A program made the translations under genes and the position numbers. A DNA stretch of 64,000 nucleotides from Kryptolebias marmoratus (lineage: Eukaryota; Chordata; Actinopteri; Cyprinodontiformes; Rivulidae). Below are positions 36,440 to 51,671 of this stretch, in pieces. The stretch spans positions 23,736,525 through 23,800,524 of the forward strand of contig NC_051433.1 in NCBI RefSeq assembly GCF_001649575.2. The letters are read 5' to 3'. The notes beneath the pieces are model-generated. The model was given only the letters and a program-made list of their open reading frames with translations. It ran no database searches and had not been told where the DNA came from. How positions within the stretch are numbered: position 1 is the stretch's first letter; the number at the start of each line of letters is the position of its first letter.

Positions 36440-36573
36440 TTCTTGCTTTTGGTTATTGTTAGTTTTGCTGCCGCGTCCGCCTTTTTGTTTGTTTATTTAA
36501 GTCAATAAATTAGTTTCCTTTTTAAATGATGAGTCTGCGCTCTGGGTTCGCCTCCGTCTCCCTCCCTTCTGAC
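36440..36573 (+). mobile_element. Possible LTR 3'-end fragment
   Basis: A T-rich tract leads to TCAATAAATTAG (polyadenylation-type AATAAA) and then TGAGTCTGCGCTCTGGGTTC-GCC..CTTCTGACA, the look of a Gypsy LTR R-U5 end. No matching 5' end or target duplication was found. Confidence 0.35.
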
Positions 36574-37929
36574 ATAAAATAACCATTAATAAGTGATATT
36601 TGATATTATTTTGGCATCAAAGGTAATAATAATTTTATTGTTGTGTTTAAATGAAAGCTAATTTATCTACTGATAGATTTTCAAATTTTTGTTTTAATTC
36701 TGTTAAATTGTAGTGTTTTCGTTCATCATACAATCAGAATCTCATACTGGCCCGTGTCTACTCCAGGATTGTTTTAGTGTCTGTGTTGTTTCTGCTGTTG
36801 ATCATTTCAGATTCAGTAAAGCCTGGCGTGTTTACAGTTCACCAAGCTGGTCAGGTAAGAATCCTGCTGGTCATGAGAGTGCTCACAAAAAAACTTTCTA
36901 ACGCCTGTGAGGTTTTGCCACCAAACTGCAGATTGCAGCTGTGCACTTAGGTGATTCATTTCCTACAGTCTGACAAAATTAATTTGTCTCCTCCTGTGGT
37001 AGGGCAAAGCTTTTCCAGGATGCCAGAAGAAATTACCTGGCTGATCATTTTAATTACCGTAGGCGGGCCCAAAGAGACACCCATGGAAATCACTGCAAGT
37101 TATGAAAGCTAAGCATAAAGATTGTTTATTCTATGTGATCTGGTGAGAGCATTATTAAAATGAAATTTAGACATTTAGTAACATGGTGGGTAGGAAAAAA
37201 GAGCAGTAATAATGACCAGGAAATTGCCCAAGTCAGATCTGAACCAGGGCCCTGATGCAAGAAGAACTTCTTCTTCTTTATGGAAACTCTTTAAGGAGTG
37301 ATATAGATGTGCCCCAAACATTTAATAATTAAACTGATCTTAGTGTCTGCACTCACAGAAAGACAAAAAGGTTCACCAAGTTTTCTACTACAATTATGTA
37401 ATATCTATTTGTCCAATATACTTAATTTAAAGAGGGACAATGCATAAAACAATGTTATACGTTAACAGACCCCAGCCCTAGTTAGGCTTTGTTTTAAGAG
37501 ACACAGAAACATTAAACTACTTTTGTATTTTAAATAATATGTGATTGCTTGGGTGAGATAATTAGACAAGACCCCAGCCACTGAAGGGCCACACAAACAC
37601 TGAATGGCATTTGGTCTTATGAGCTGAAAATCTCAGTGTGGAATTTCGACAAAACACTTTGTAAAATGAGCTAAACAACACCAGACTAACTTGCGTTCAC
37701 CTGCAAACATCTGCCGTTTAATACTAATTCAAACGCAACATTCAGAGGTTACTTCTGAAAAACTAAACAAGACCTAAAGAATACAAAACACTGGTCTGCA
37801 GGTATATGATTAGTTGCTACATTTCTTTATTATAGACAGTATTTATACTAAAAAAAAAACTATAGAAATGCATTTAGCAATTTTTAAAATTCTATATTTA
37901 GGAATAAAAAAGAAAAAAAAACCTGTAAT
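36574..37929. other. Intronic/intergenic DNA
   Basis: No gene recognised. Confidence 0.45.
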
Positions 37930-38093
37930 TTGACAGGATCTAGTACACTATGGTCCCTTCGAATCGCTTTCAAAAAGGCAAACATTGCTACAGGTACTGT
38001 AAGAACATACACATACTCCATTCTTTTGACTGTCCCCTCCGCCCGTCTCACCACCATGGGGAGCAGAGCCTTCAGTCGCTCTGCTCCCCGACT
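37930..38093 (+). mobile_element. LINE C-terminal fragment cut by the assembly gap (first copy)
   Basis: It reads ..PSARLTTMGSRAFSRSAPRL and stops at the N run. The intact version is at 48,037-48,490. Confidence 0.7.
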
Positions 38094-38193
38094 NNNNNNN
38101 NNNNNNNNNNNNNNNNNNNNNNNNNNNNNNNNNNNNNNNNNNNNNNNNNNNNNNNNNNNNNNNNNNNNNNNNNNNNNNNNNNNNNNNNNNNNN
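38094..38193. other. Assembly gap, 100 N
   Basis: Exactly 100 ambiguous bases, a conventional placeholder for a gap of unknown size. It sits between the two copies of the 10,007-bp block. Confidence 0.99.
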
Positions 38194-38449
38194 GGGAAAT
38201 ACTTACCTTCGTACTCACCTCCGTGCCGTGGATCACCCTTCGCACAGTAAGGCCTCTCACCTGAGGATTAATACTTACCTGCCTCTTCACCAAGGTAATA
38301 CTCACCACGACCTCTGCTTCCAGGTCCTGGTTCCTGTTATTATCACCGTTCCCGATTCACTGTAAAATAAACTCACTGTCTATTATCTTGGTCTCCCGCG
38401 TCTGTCTGACGCCGAGCTGCTCATTTTAGAATATTGCCGAATCCTGACA
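38194..38449 (+). mobile_element. Solo LTR, 3' part (second copy)
   Basis: Corresponds to 28,087-28,342. The left part is missing because the contig starts inside the LTR. Confidence 0.85.
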
Positions 38450-39334
38450 CAATGTCTTTAAATAATGCACATAAAAACAGACATGGTCTTAAAATCATAG
38501 TTTAGAAAATATGAGGAAAGAAGATTTTATTGAAGTTGTTCATTAAACATGTTTCTGTGTGTAAACCACAATGAAACCAGTGATTGTAGACATTCTAGCA
38601 AAATAAGAAACACATTTTTTTAAGAATTTTAAAAAAGCCTTACATCTATTAGTTTATCTAGTGTATAACATTCATATTTCTATTGCTGGTTTACAGTACT
38701 CTGCAAACTTAAAGTCTAAATAAAACATTGTTATTTAATGTACAAAAAAGTAAGTCAAATCAGAGCTGATACAACATTACAGAAGTGTTTCTAACATTTT
38801 TCAATATATATCAAGTCTAAATGTATTTCATCAGCTTACATTTGAGTTGATAGACAAATTAGTATATATTTATATGTATTTCAGTGCACAACAGTCAACA
38901 GTGAAACTGTTTTTATAATAAACCAAACAAATTGAGTCTCTTAACAGTTCTGCCAGAGAAACATCCAAAAAAATGTTTGGATTTCAGCATTTATTTCTGT
39001 CCGCACACTGAATCCATGACAATGCTCATGCTGCGTTCATCAAAATAAGTTACTAAAAGTAAAGCACAGTGACTACTAAGTTCAGGAAGCTTAACAAAGC
39101 TGGCATATTGTGTGTCAAAATAAGTGAGAGGTAAAAAAGTAGTATTCTAAATTAGAGATTTAAAAATGTTGGTTCATCGATCGCCTTAGTCTAAGAAAAT
39201 CAAAAAAAGAAAAGAAAGGTATATAATACAGAAAGACAAAATGAAAAGAACGTTCACTTTTACATAAAGAAGCAAGTATGTATATTTGTGCTACTGGACA
39301 ATACTGTCCCTGCATCTCCTACAGGAATGCTTCT

Positions 39335-41536
<2,202 letters not shown>

Positions 41537-41655
41537 TCATCAACCAAAGTTTCCACTGATGATGCCTTTCAGTTGATGAAACAAAACCCTCAGGAGACAA
41601 AGGTGCTCATGTAGTCAGCGGTACAGCAAAGGTTTCCAGGGTTTTTGGACTTTCT

Positions 41656-44646
41656 GAAAAACAAAAGACAAAGCTTAAAGTTTTAGACTAACAGCTGGGT
41701 GAAAACCAATCAATGTCCAAGGACAAACTTACAACATCCTTTCTAACACTCCAAAGGATTATTATAAAGCCTGTGACCTTCATAAGAAAATTATGAAAAA
41801 AAAATCCCAAAACAAACCTAACTAACAAACAAACAAAAAACAATGAGAAGAAGCTTTTAGAAGCTGCACAACTACAACAGCAACTTTGTATTGAGGCGAC
41901 TGCAGCACTCTAACAAAATATTGCTTATATCATTTCTCAGTCTTACAAAACAACTTTTTCTCAAAAACAACATACCCATGTGAATGAACGCTGTGTTAGC
42001 TAATGTTAAACCTAGCTAATTTATTATTAATATTAAACTAAACTATATGTTTAGTTTTATGCCATTTTCTTAACTGAACAATGTCCATGTTTTTATGTGA
42101 ATGTATATGTTGAGCATAGATCCACTGAAACAAACTGTGTTAATACCCATGGTGCTGAGGCTGCAAATGTATTAGTCCACCGGGGATTGAATAAACTTGA
42201 ATTGACTAGACTATCATTTTAAAGGCCCTTATTTCTTTGTTCCTTCAAATTTTTAAGGCCAACTTCACTTTACTTCACTTCAGTATCAAGGCCAACTGTT
42301 CAGCAGGTAAACTAGGAGCTTTCCACTTGCAAAAAATATTGCCTGCTTGTTGTTTTGAACTCACCCCCCACCTATTTTTCTACTGTACTCCACAAAACTC
42401 AGTGTGGAGGTCTAACTGCTAAACTTACCACCAAGCTCACTGCATGATGCTTTCAGTTTGAAGGGCCATTAGCCTGCAGCATGTAACTTAAAGTACAACC
42501 AGACAAAAGACCCTAACAAAAGATATTTAGTCTTGCTACATCTAAAATTTCTTTTTTTTACATAGTACATGTTTCTCATAAATGCAGCAATTAAATAAGA
42601 AAGTAGAGTGACAAAGAACAACTGTGTCTACACCATTCTTGCGAGACTGAGTTATGTGCATCATCAACAGTTTTGAGAAAATGCAGGTTCAGCTCATTAC
42701 AATGCATACACAAAATGCTGCTCTGAATTACTTGGAAAGAGATCAAATTCCATTGAGAGCTTTCATCTATCCAACAGGCCCATAAGGACTCCATCATTAG
42801 CTTCTCAGAACATCATTAAACATGATGAGATACTGATACAGACCGTGCCTTAAAGAAAGCAACAAAAAGATAAATGCCTTAATTTTTAATGCAACTTTCT
42901 CAACATCCAGAATATAGGACAAACATGGAGAAAAGTTTTTAGTGGGCTTTCAGTTTTTTTCCCCAGTTGAATGAACAGATGGAATAATATCCAACTTTTT
43001 TTCTGTGTTCTTTAAGTTTGTGATGGCTCATGACTACAATTGGGATTTGAAGGAAGGACCAGAGAAAAGGAGAAATCAGATGTAGACCTCTCAGTTACTT
43101 AATGGTACAGGGTGGGGAAGATAGTAAGAGTTTTAATGGGCATCTGTCAGCCCAAACGGGAATTACAATCTGTGAATTAGAGGGGAAATTATTACATTTG
43201 GCATATTTTACTTAAAAGCAGTGCTACAGTGTGTAAGACCCCCATTCATACTAGATAACAATGCAGCTGAGGCAAAAATAAATCAGCCAGAACATTGAGC
43301 GTCTGCAGGGTCCAGGGTGCAGTGGACTCCCCATGACAATACACGTCATAGGGTGTGATATGGTATAGGGTTTTGAGCATGTACAACACTTTTGTAGCAA
43401 GGTCATGGAGGTGTCCTAGGTGGAAGAGTTGTGGCGGTGGTGGAAGTAAATCCATGGTATGGGCCCTGCACACACTAAAGGCCTCGTGTGCAAAGGGTCC
43501 TTTTGCACAAAAATGGGGCAATACGCCCTTTTCCATACAAAAGTTAAGATGTATAAATAATGAAATTACTGTGAAAATGTGCACAGCCCCACCCCAACTT
43601 CATGACTGGCATCTGTTTGTTTCATTTTCACACTTAAAGGGTATGACGGGAAACTGTTAATGGTGTGAAAACAATTACTGTACACACCTAAGGGGTATAC
43701 GACAAAGTGAGATTTACTGCCTTGTCAGCTATGTTGAGCTGAAAGTCAGAGTTATCAGTGTAACAGAGGATTTAGAATGGTTAGATGATTTTTCTGTTCT
43801 TAATAATATCCCAGGTAGAAAAATCATACAGTTATGTTTATATTTCATCATAGTTTTGGCTGGTGCTGGAACATTTAAAATAATTGTCTGATCGTCAAAT
43901 AGTAACAAATAAATATTTCACCATCTTCTTGAGTCAGTCGGAGTCCCGCATTTAGGTTCTAATTAAATGTCAGCCTTATAATTGTCAAATTTGACCACAA
44001 GCTGTTATTAATCAAATATATTTTCATTTATTCATCCGATCTATTAAAAACTGTACAGGCTAAGGTTTCTAATCTTAAATAAAAATCTTCCTGTTTGACC
44101 AGAAATCTTTTTTACAATATACTTGCATAATTTTCAGCTTAAGAAATAGCTGAAAAATGAGTTTGGAAACTTGAAAATACTAATAAGCCATATTCCGGCT
44201 GTGTGCCACTAAGAATCTGCAGTTAGACTGCAGTATGCTTAAAAATGGAAGGATTATGCAACACGACACCATCAGAATCATATCAAGTTGCTGCTGTATG
44301 GCCTGTGTATCTTTTATATTTTGCAGGATTTGCTGAGACATCTATAAAACAGTTCATATTAGATTTAATTTGTTAGTACCTCTGTACATCAGAGAATGTT
44401 TAATAAATGTTTGATTTGATCAATGAAGTGAGATCGGACAGAGTCAGAGTTGAATAAAACTTTATGATTGTGGAGTTTAAAGCTTAAAAGCTTTTTGTCT
44501 TGATCCAAACAGCAGAAGGCAGCCTAATGGTTCAAGAGAGTGACTTTGTGTTCTTCGCTGGCTAAACTACAGTTTCAGAGCATACCAAGACCCTGGTGTC
44601 TCAGTAGTTTTACAGTAGTTATATCTATAAACATGTGTAGCTTGAA
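41656..44646. other. Probable lrrn1 intron (second copy)
   Basis: Same sequence as 31,549-34,539; no gene. Confidence 0.45.
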
Positions 44647-44656
44647 ATGCCTCAGT

Positions 44657-44997
44657 CTCACTCCCAGCCCACTTCTGCATTGATTTACCATGCGTGTAAT
44701 CCATGTAACTGGTATCCAATATTACTGGGCAGCGATAACAATGTGCAGCCATCCTCCGGTTCACTTCCACCTTAATGCCTGACCATTTGTTTCTGACTTC
44801 TGCAGGTGTGCGGTGCTCTGACCACAGCAGCTGCACAAACACTGCCACTCCTCTTGCGCTTGGCACTAATGCCAGAGAACAGCAAGTCAAACATGTTCCT
44901 ACACTCCGTTACTTTATTTAGTAGCATAACCTACTCACATTTCCTGAAATTCCTCTTTTTCCGGCATGCCAACATAATTTTTGATCGTGCAGAAAGG
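44657..44997 (-). pseudogene. Myb/SANT-like domain relic (second copy)
   Basis: Identical to 34,550-34,890: the RTPAEVRNKWSGIKVEVNRR block and the frameshifted upstream SGISAKRKRSG block. Confidence 0.65.
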
Positions 44998-46546
44998 AGA
45001 ATGACACATGCAGGTCATATTTGAATTTTTTTACTTGTGGCATGTCGGGGGTGGTGTCTCATGTGGGCTCACATGTTACTGTGTGTGTTGTTTACGCTGC
45101 CTCTGTGATTCTGTCTTGGTCCTTGTTTAAGTGATCTGGGGTGGCTGTGTGAGATGGTGGAACACTAAATTGTTCATGTAAGGCTGATGCTGGACATGTG
45201 AAGAGGACAGATGTCCACTCACTCAATCATCTTCATTGGCCTCTGATTCTGAAACACTCATAAGCATTTTTATGCGCTTCTGTTTGTGTTGGACATGTTA
45301 GAACACAACTAAAAAAAGGAAATTATTTAGTGAGCCACTATCTTGTTAGAGATTAAATCGCCACAGCAAAACCACAGAATGTATTTATTAAATAAAAGGT
45401 TTCCACCTGACAGTAACAATAAACATGAAGCATAAAGTATGCAGGCTTTACATCAAGCTATTATTTGTGTTTGAATAAACTGTACCGCAGTCCAATTGAA
45501 GGATTGTTCAGAGTAAGGTTTTTCCTTTGTGCTTTTTACGAACAGATGCTAGCAAACTGAAGGAATATGAAATGTATGGAAAACAGTAGAAAATGTCGAA
45601 TATCAGCATGTTTAGCATTCTCTCTATGAGAATGTCCATTCTCGTACTTTATTCAAAACAATGCTGTGCCACCAGAGTCAACAGTATGTCTTTGATTCTT
45701 CTCTCCTAATGTCACGGAAATGAGATGTCTTAATATAGTTATTGTTTTAAATATGGTGAATTTATGTCACCTTTGCAACAGCATTGCTCATTAGCAAGAT
45801 CAGTTTGCCAGCAGGTGTTTAACAAGCCTATGTACTTGCTGTATTATGCCAACATTTTAAGATGTCCTTAACTTAATTAGGTTTATTTACGGGGCACTTC
45901 AGCCAGTGTCAAGCCAGATAGAATCCACCTACTTAATGCCCGGCACCACCTTATGGAGATGCCACCTAAGAGGCTTTCAAGCAAAAGAGCTGAGGAATAC
46001 ATCTGAACATAGGTAAACTGCCTGGCAACAGCACGAAGGAGGAAGAAACACCACTCCGCTCCTCCTATACTGGGGAGACAGGGCGGAGCGAGGGGAGATC
46101 AGGGCTACAATGGGATCTTGTTTTTAAGCTAAAGCATTGTATATTGTGCCTAGTGCTGTTTCAGTCAGGATTAGCAGTTGGAGATCCTGGAGGGGAGATT
46201 AGCTGGGGTTGTGTACAGAAATCACACCCAGAGGAGAGAAACGAGTCTCACAGCACTTTATTAAAGGCAATACATCTGCAGTAGCTACAACTGTAAGATC
46301 GGTGCACAGTGTCTTATATGAATTATTGCTCAATTTCTTGTAGCAATTTTTGTCTATGACTTTATTTACTAAATATTTAATGAATCATTTTGTAGTGCTA
46401 TAGTACTAGGAAAAGCGTTTTGGAAACTACAAAGTAAAATAGTGCACCAGAAGTTGTGATTTCTGCTAATTCTACTCACTCAAATAAGTAAAACGCCTTA
46501 AACTGGTAGATATTTTGTCACAAAAATCTATTTCAGTATTGTATTG
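44998..46546. other. Intronic/intergenic DNA (second copy)
   Basis: Same sequence as 34,891-36,439; no gene. Confidence 0.45.
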
Positions 46547-46680
46547 TTCTTGCTTTTGGTTATTGTTAGTTTTGCTGCCGCGTCCGCCTTTTTGTTTGTT
46601 TATTTAAGTCAATAAATTAGTTTCCTTTTTAAATGATGAGTCTGCGCTCTGGGTTCGCCTCCGTCTCCCTCCCTTCTGAC
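46547..46680 (+). mobile_element. Possible LTR 3'-end fragment (second copy)
   Basis: Same sequence as 36,440-36,573. Confidence 0.35.
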
Positions 46681-48036
46681 ATAAAATAACCATTAATAAG
46701 TGATATTTGATATTATTTTGGCATCAAAGGTAATAATAATTTTATTGTTGTGTTTAAATGAAAGCTAATTTATCTACTGATAGATTTTCAAATTTTTGTT
46801 TTAATTCTGTTAAATTGTAGTGTTTTCGTTCATCATACAATCAGAATCTCATACTGGCCCGTGTCTACTCCAGGATTGTTTTAGTGTCTGTGTTGTTTCT
46901 GCTGTTGATCATTTCAGATTCAGTAAAGCCTGGCGTGTTTACAGTTCACCAAGCTGGTCAGGTAAGAATCCTGCTGGTCATGAGAGTGCTCACAAAAAAA
47001 CTTTCTAACGCCTGTGAGGTTTTGCCACCAAACTGCAGATTGCAGCTGTGCACTTAGGTGATTCATTTCCTACAGTCTGACAAAATTAATTTGTCTCCTC
47101 CTGTGGTAGGGCAAAGCTTTTCCAGGATGCCAGAAGAAATTACCTGGCTGATCATTTTAATTACCGTAGGCGGGCCCAAAGAGACACCCATGGAAATCAC
47201 TGCAAGTTATGAAAGCTAAGCATAAAGATTGTTTATTCTATGTGATCTGGTGAGAGCATTATTAAAATGAAATTTAGACATTTAGTAACATGGTGGGTAG
47301 GAAAAAAGAGCAGTAATAATGACCAGGAAATTGCCCAAGTCAGATCTGAACCAGGGCCCTGATGCAAGAAGAACTTCTTCTTCTTTATGGAAACTCTTTA
47401 AGGAGTGATATAGATGTGCCCCAAACATTTAATAATTAAACTGATCTTAGTGTCTGCACTCACAGAAAGACAAAAAGGTTCACCAAGTTTTCTACTACAA
47501 TTATGTAATATCTATTTGTCCAATATACTTAATTTAAAGAGGGACAATGCATAAAACAATGTTATACGTTAACAGACCCCAGCCCTAGTTAGGCTTTGTT
47601 TTAAGAGACACAGAAACATTAAACTACTTTTGTATTTTAAATAATATGTGATTGCTTGGGTGAGATAATTAGACAAGACCCCAGCCACTGAAGGGCCACA
47701 CAAACACTGAATGGCATTTGGTCTTATGAGCTGAAAATCTCAGTGTGGAATTTCGACAAAACACTTTGTAAAATGAGCTAAACAACACCAGACTAACTTG
47801 CGTTCACCTGCAAACATCTGCCGTTTAATACTAATTCAAACGCAACATTCAGAGGTTACTTCTGAAAAACTAAACAAGACCTAAAGAATACAAAACACTG
47901 GTCTGCAGGTATATGATTAGTTGCTACATTTCTTTATTATAGACAGTATTTATACTAAAAAAAAAACTATAGAAATGCATTTAGCAATTTTTAAAATTCT
48001 ATATTTAGGAATAAAAAAGAAAAAAAAACCTGTAAT
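46681..48036. other. Intronic/intergenic DNA (second copy)
   Basis: Same sequence as 36,574-37,929; no gene. Confidence 0.45.
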
Positions 48037-48490
48037 TTGACAGGATCTAGTACACTATGGTCCCTTCGAATCGCTTTCAAAAAGGCAAACATTGCTACAG
48101 GTACTGTAAGAACATACACATACTCCATTCTTTTGACTGTCCCCTCCGCCCGTCTCACCACCATGGGGAGCAGAGCCTTCAGTCGCTCTGCTCCCCGACT
48201 CTGGAACTCGTTACCACCTCACATTAGAAACATAAAGTCATTCTCACAATACAAATCAGAACTCAAAACACACCTTTTTAGATCTGCTTTTTCCACCTGA
48301 CACAATTGGTTTGCCTGATTTTTTTATAGATTTTATATAGATGTCTTTTCTTGTTTGTTTTATCTATTTACTTTTATTTACTTTTTTGATTGTTACATTT
48401 TATTTTCTGTTGCTGCTGATTTTGTTCTTTGTACGGTGTCCTTGAGTGCCAGAAAGACGCCTTTGAAATAAAATGTATTATTATTATTAC
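48037..48490 (+). mobile_element. 5'-truncated LINE, 3' end with (ATT)n tail
   Basis: The frame ends TVPSARLTTMGSRAFSRSAP-RLWNSLPPHIRNIKSFSQYK, then SELKTHLFRSAFST and a stop at 48,298-48,300. This is the hallmark C-terminus ('..RaFs..aPrLWNsLP..ir...s...FKs.LKThLFr.aF') of an abundant fish LINE reverse transcriptase. A 3' untranslated stretch then ends GAAATAAAATGTATTATTAT-TATTAC. Only the last part of the element is present, so it cannot move. Confidence 0.8.
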
Positions 48491-50479
48491 AGGCTGCTGC
48501 TTCAGCTTCAGAAGCCTTCGGCATTCATGCAGTGCTCAGTTTCATTTCATGATTTGAATACAGAATCTTACCATTTCCATCTAAGAAATTCTCTTAAAGA
48601 GGCAAATTCAGAGTCCACTTTTTAATTGACATCTGGTGCAGAGCGCCTGTACGCTGCATGACACTGAAGCACAAATATATCTAGAAGATCGCTTCAAAGA
48701 ATGATTTGATTGAAATAATTTACCATGAATATGAATAAAGTTGCTACAGAGAAACATGTGGGGCAATTAGACTAAATATCACATGTGACAAATCATCATT
48801 TAAAAAAGGTTTACAGATGTGTAAACACCTGTGAGCAAGTATGTGAGCACCAATAGTTTAACATTCTTGTACTTAATTCCCTGGCTGAAGAAGACCGGCC
48901 CATATAATGATGGTCAGGTTACTGATTTTACATCAGCTTCATCTGCACTTCTGAAAATAATTTCACCTACAGTCAGCAAGAGCACGATTTCAGCAACTTG
49001 ATCCTCCCTGAAAACTAACTGACTGCAGTTTGGAGACCAAAAAATATTAAACTATGCGGTGGTGCAAAAAAAAAAAAAAAAAGAAGCTCACATTAAAATA
49101 TTTTGGCAAGAGGAACAAACAACATAAAAAATGTCCCAAAGCTTGTTGTTGAGTTTTGTTTTCAGCAGTGGGCGATAAGCATTGAAGCAAGGCAAAGCAC
49201 GACTTAGAGCATTTAGCAAAACTAAAAAACCTACTCACTCAAATAAATGGCTCGGTGTGTCACAAATGTTGACTTAAGCATTCCAGTTAGCTGCAGCCGT
49301 TCAGTCTCTACCACGCTTGATGGTAAATACTGACTTTCAGCTAAAGAAAAGCAAACTTTTAGTTAGGCTGTGAAGTGCATCTACGGATGGTTTCAACAAT
49401 ATGCTAAAAGAACATGTTAGATTAAATGTTAATCTTTTTTCAAAACAGTTCAGAACTTTTACTTAATATTTTTTGTGGCTTAAAATTACTAACGGGGCAA
49501 AAAAAAAAGTTTCATAGTCAAAAACATGGAACTGAATTTAGATTTAATCGACGGTTAAAATAAAACAAGCATATTTCTGAAAGCATACTGGTCCAGATCT
49601 GAAACAATGATGGAGTGTAGACAAACATGGGCTGGTCGTGTTCATTTATATCACTTTTCAAAGGCAAACAAAGGTAGGTCAGCTGTGGTTTCCTCACACA
49701 CCATAAAAATATAAAAATGTTAGTGGCCTGATCATTCTGAATAGGAGAGCTTTATTCATACCATTGAGTTAAGAGATAAACTGGAAACAGGTTATGCCAC
49801 AGGGTTTGTGAAAACTGTTGCACGAGTTATTCTGGGGAATAATTTTCATAATGTCCAAAATAAAAGCATAGGTGTAAATATTATCAGCTGTATCAAACGT
49901 AAATAACAGACAGGTAGTTTTGGTGATTTAAGTATAAGCTTTTTTCTTACGTTTTGTACAAATTCCCAGAATTTATAATGTTCTTGTAAAAATGAATCTA
50001 TGGGTTTTAAAACTCTCTGTGTGGACTTGATAATTTGACTGATGCAAAAGCTAAAGATGAGATCTGTTCCCAAACCACAGGCATAATGCAGGCTTAGAAG
50101 TTGCCACGTGTGGTTGCTTTTCTGGACAGGTCATGTTTTCTGCAGTCAGTTCTGAATAAATAAATAAGAATGGAAATTTGGCCCAGGGCAAACTGCCTGA
50201 TAAATGTCTGATACCAAGCTAAGAATCCAACAGGAGGTCAAACTTTACAGAAATGTATTAAAGGGATATTCCAGACTGCTTGAAGTGGGGTTCTGTAAAA
50301 AGGAAATGAACAATTTATATCTTACCTGTTGTCAACAACTATTTTACGGGATTCAATTTGGAGAAATACAGTTTAGGTCTGTCAGGTCTGATGAGCTAAT
50401 GGCTGATCCAAACGCTTTTTTTTTAATCTTCATGCTGCTGTCAGTTTTCCATTATACAAACATTTCAGAAAGATTATGA
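48491..50479. other. Intronic/intergenic DNA
   Basis: No gene. 48,590-48,770 looks less repetitive (AATTGACATCTGGTGCAGAG) and could be conserved non-coding DNA of the lrrn1 locus; this is only an impression. A-runs at 49,064-49,082. Confidence 0.4.
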
Positions 50480-50660
50480 AATTCTTGCCAGAAGTGCTGC
50501 AGCTCACTGATGCTACCAGCTTTTGTGCTGAAATAACAGTGTAATGTTAAACTGATCTCAACACAAACGTTTATAAAATCTGCGTTAACCGCTACCAGTG
50601 GTTGGATCTTGGAGCAGTTTTAAGACAGCAGCAATCCACTTTGGTCTTGCCCGCATTCAG
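50480..50660 (+). repeat. Dispersed repeat R2, copy at 50.5 kb
   Basis: It has CCAGAAGTGCTGCAGCTCAC and, about 110 bp on, GTTTTAAGACAGCAGCAATC-CACTTTGGTCTTG. This is the same motif pair as the minus strand of 8,920-9,120. Confidence 0.45.
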
Positions 50661-51050
50661 TCCACCTGTCAACACTATTTCTCTAAACTGAGTCTGTTCA
50701 AAGACCTATCTACAACAGGCAAGGTGTTAATTCGCCATAACTATCCACAAAACACCACAATAAAATATCCAAACTGTCCCCCTAAATTATTAAGGACTAA
50801 AATAATATTAAAAAGTCTTTTGATTCTTTGATCACTTAAATTGCTGTGAAAACTACCAATCAGTCCCTTTCTGAGTCAAGACATTCAGACAAGATCTATT
50901 TGTTAGTGGTTATGGATTTTTGTGTTTGAGGTTTGTGTTAATCTTTTCCTGTTTGTATGGTTCAGAATATCTTGGTTAGGTTTTCTTTTGTATTCTTATT
51001 ATCCCTCGGTCAGTTGTGTTTGGTCTGGTCCAATAATTAACACACCAGCA

Positions 51051-51659
51051 ATGAATCACTCATCTTCTCACAGTAAACTGTATGCAGCTCTTGGTTTTCA
51101 GTTACTCCTTAGTCAGACTGTCATTGCTCTTTTGTCTGCTTTGTTTTTAGGTTTTGCTGGTCATAGTTTCAGCTCTGCCTGCTGCAGTTTACCGGCTGTC
51201 TGCATTGGAGCAGCATTTTGTGAATACACTAAAGTTCTTCCAACCTATGACCCCAAGTGTGTCCCTTTCCTCTTGTTGTGTTTACATTTTGCACTCTGTG
51301 TGATTTGCTTTATGTATGTGCTCCACGCCTTGTTTCCTGTTTTTAGTGTTATTTCATGGCAGCGTGACAGTGCCACACACAGGCCTGGAATAGCTACTGC
51401 AGCGTCTTGTGTAGTTTTCTGTGTTTCCATGTGGATGAACACATTTGTAGTATATCTCCTCATAAACAGTCCCCTATTTATGAGGAGAATTTTAGAAATT
51501 ACAAATAAAAAGATTGTTTCCGAAAGCCTGCATTTCTGTGTGGACAAGTCTTGGCTTGGTGAACAAAAATTCATGGGTTTGTTTACCTGTCTGATGCCTC
51601 TGTTTTGTTTTCTGCAAATGGGTCACTCAACCATTGTCACCGTCCATGTCCTCAATTGA
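51051..51659 (+). other. Long open frame, 202 codons from its ATG; coding status doubtful
   Basis: The open frame runs upstream to 50,922 without a stop (245 codons from a GTG). From ATG 51,051 it reads MNHSSSHSKLYAALGFQLLL and is strongly hydrophobic and Cys/Phe-rich. It has several stretches that would score as membrane segments (SQTVIALLSALFLGFAG; VPFLLLCLHFALCVICFMYV). T-rich, A-poor DNA gives such frames by chance, and I recognise no family. No splice signals or polyadenylation site clearly support it. I regard it as a probable non-gene within T-rich repeat-like sequence. Confidence 0.2.
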
Positions 51660-51671
51660 TACAGAATTAAG

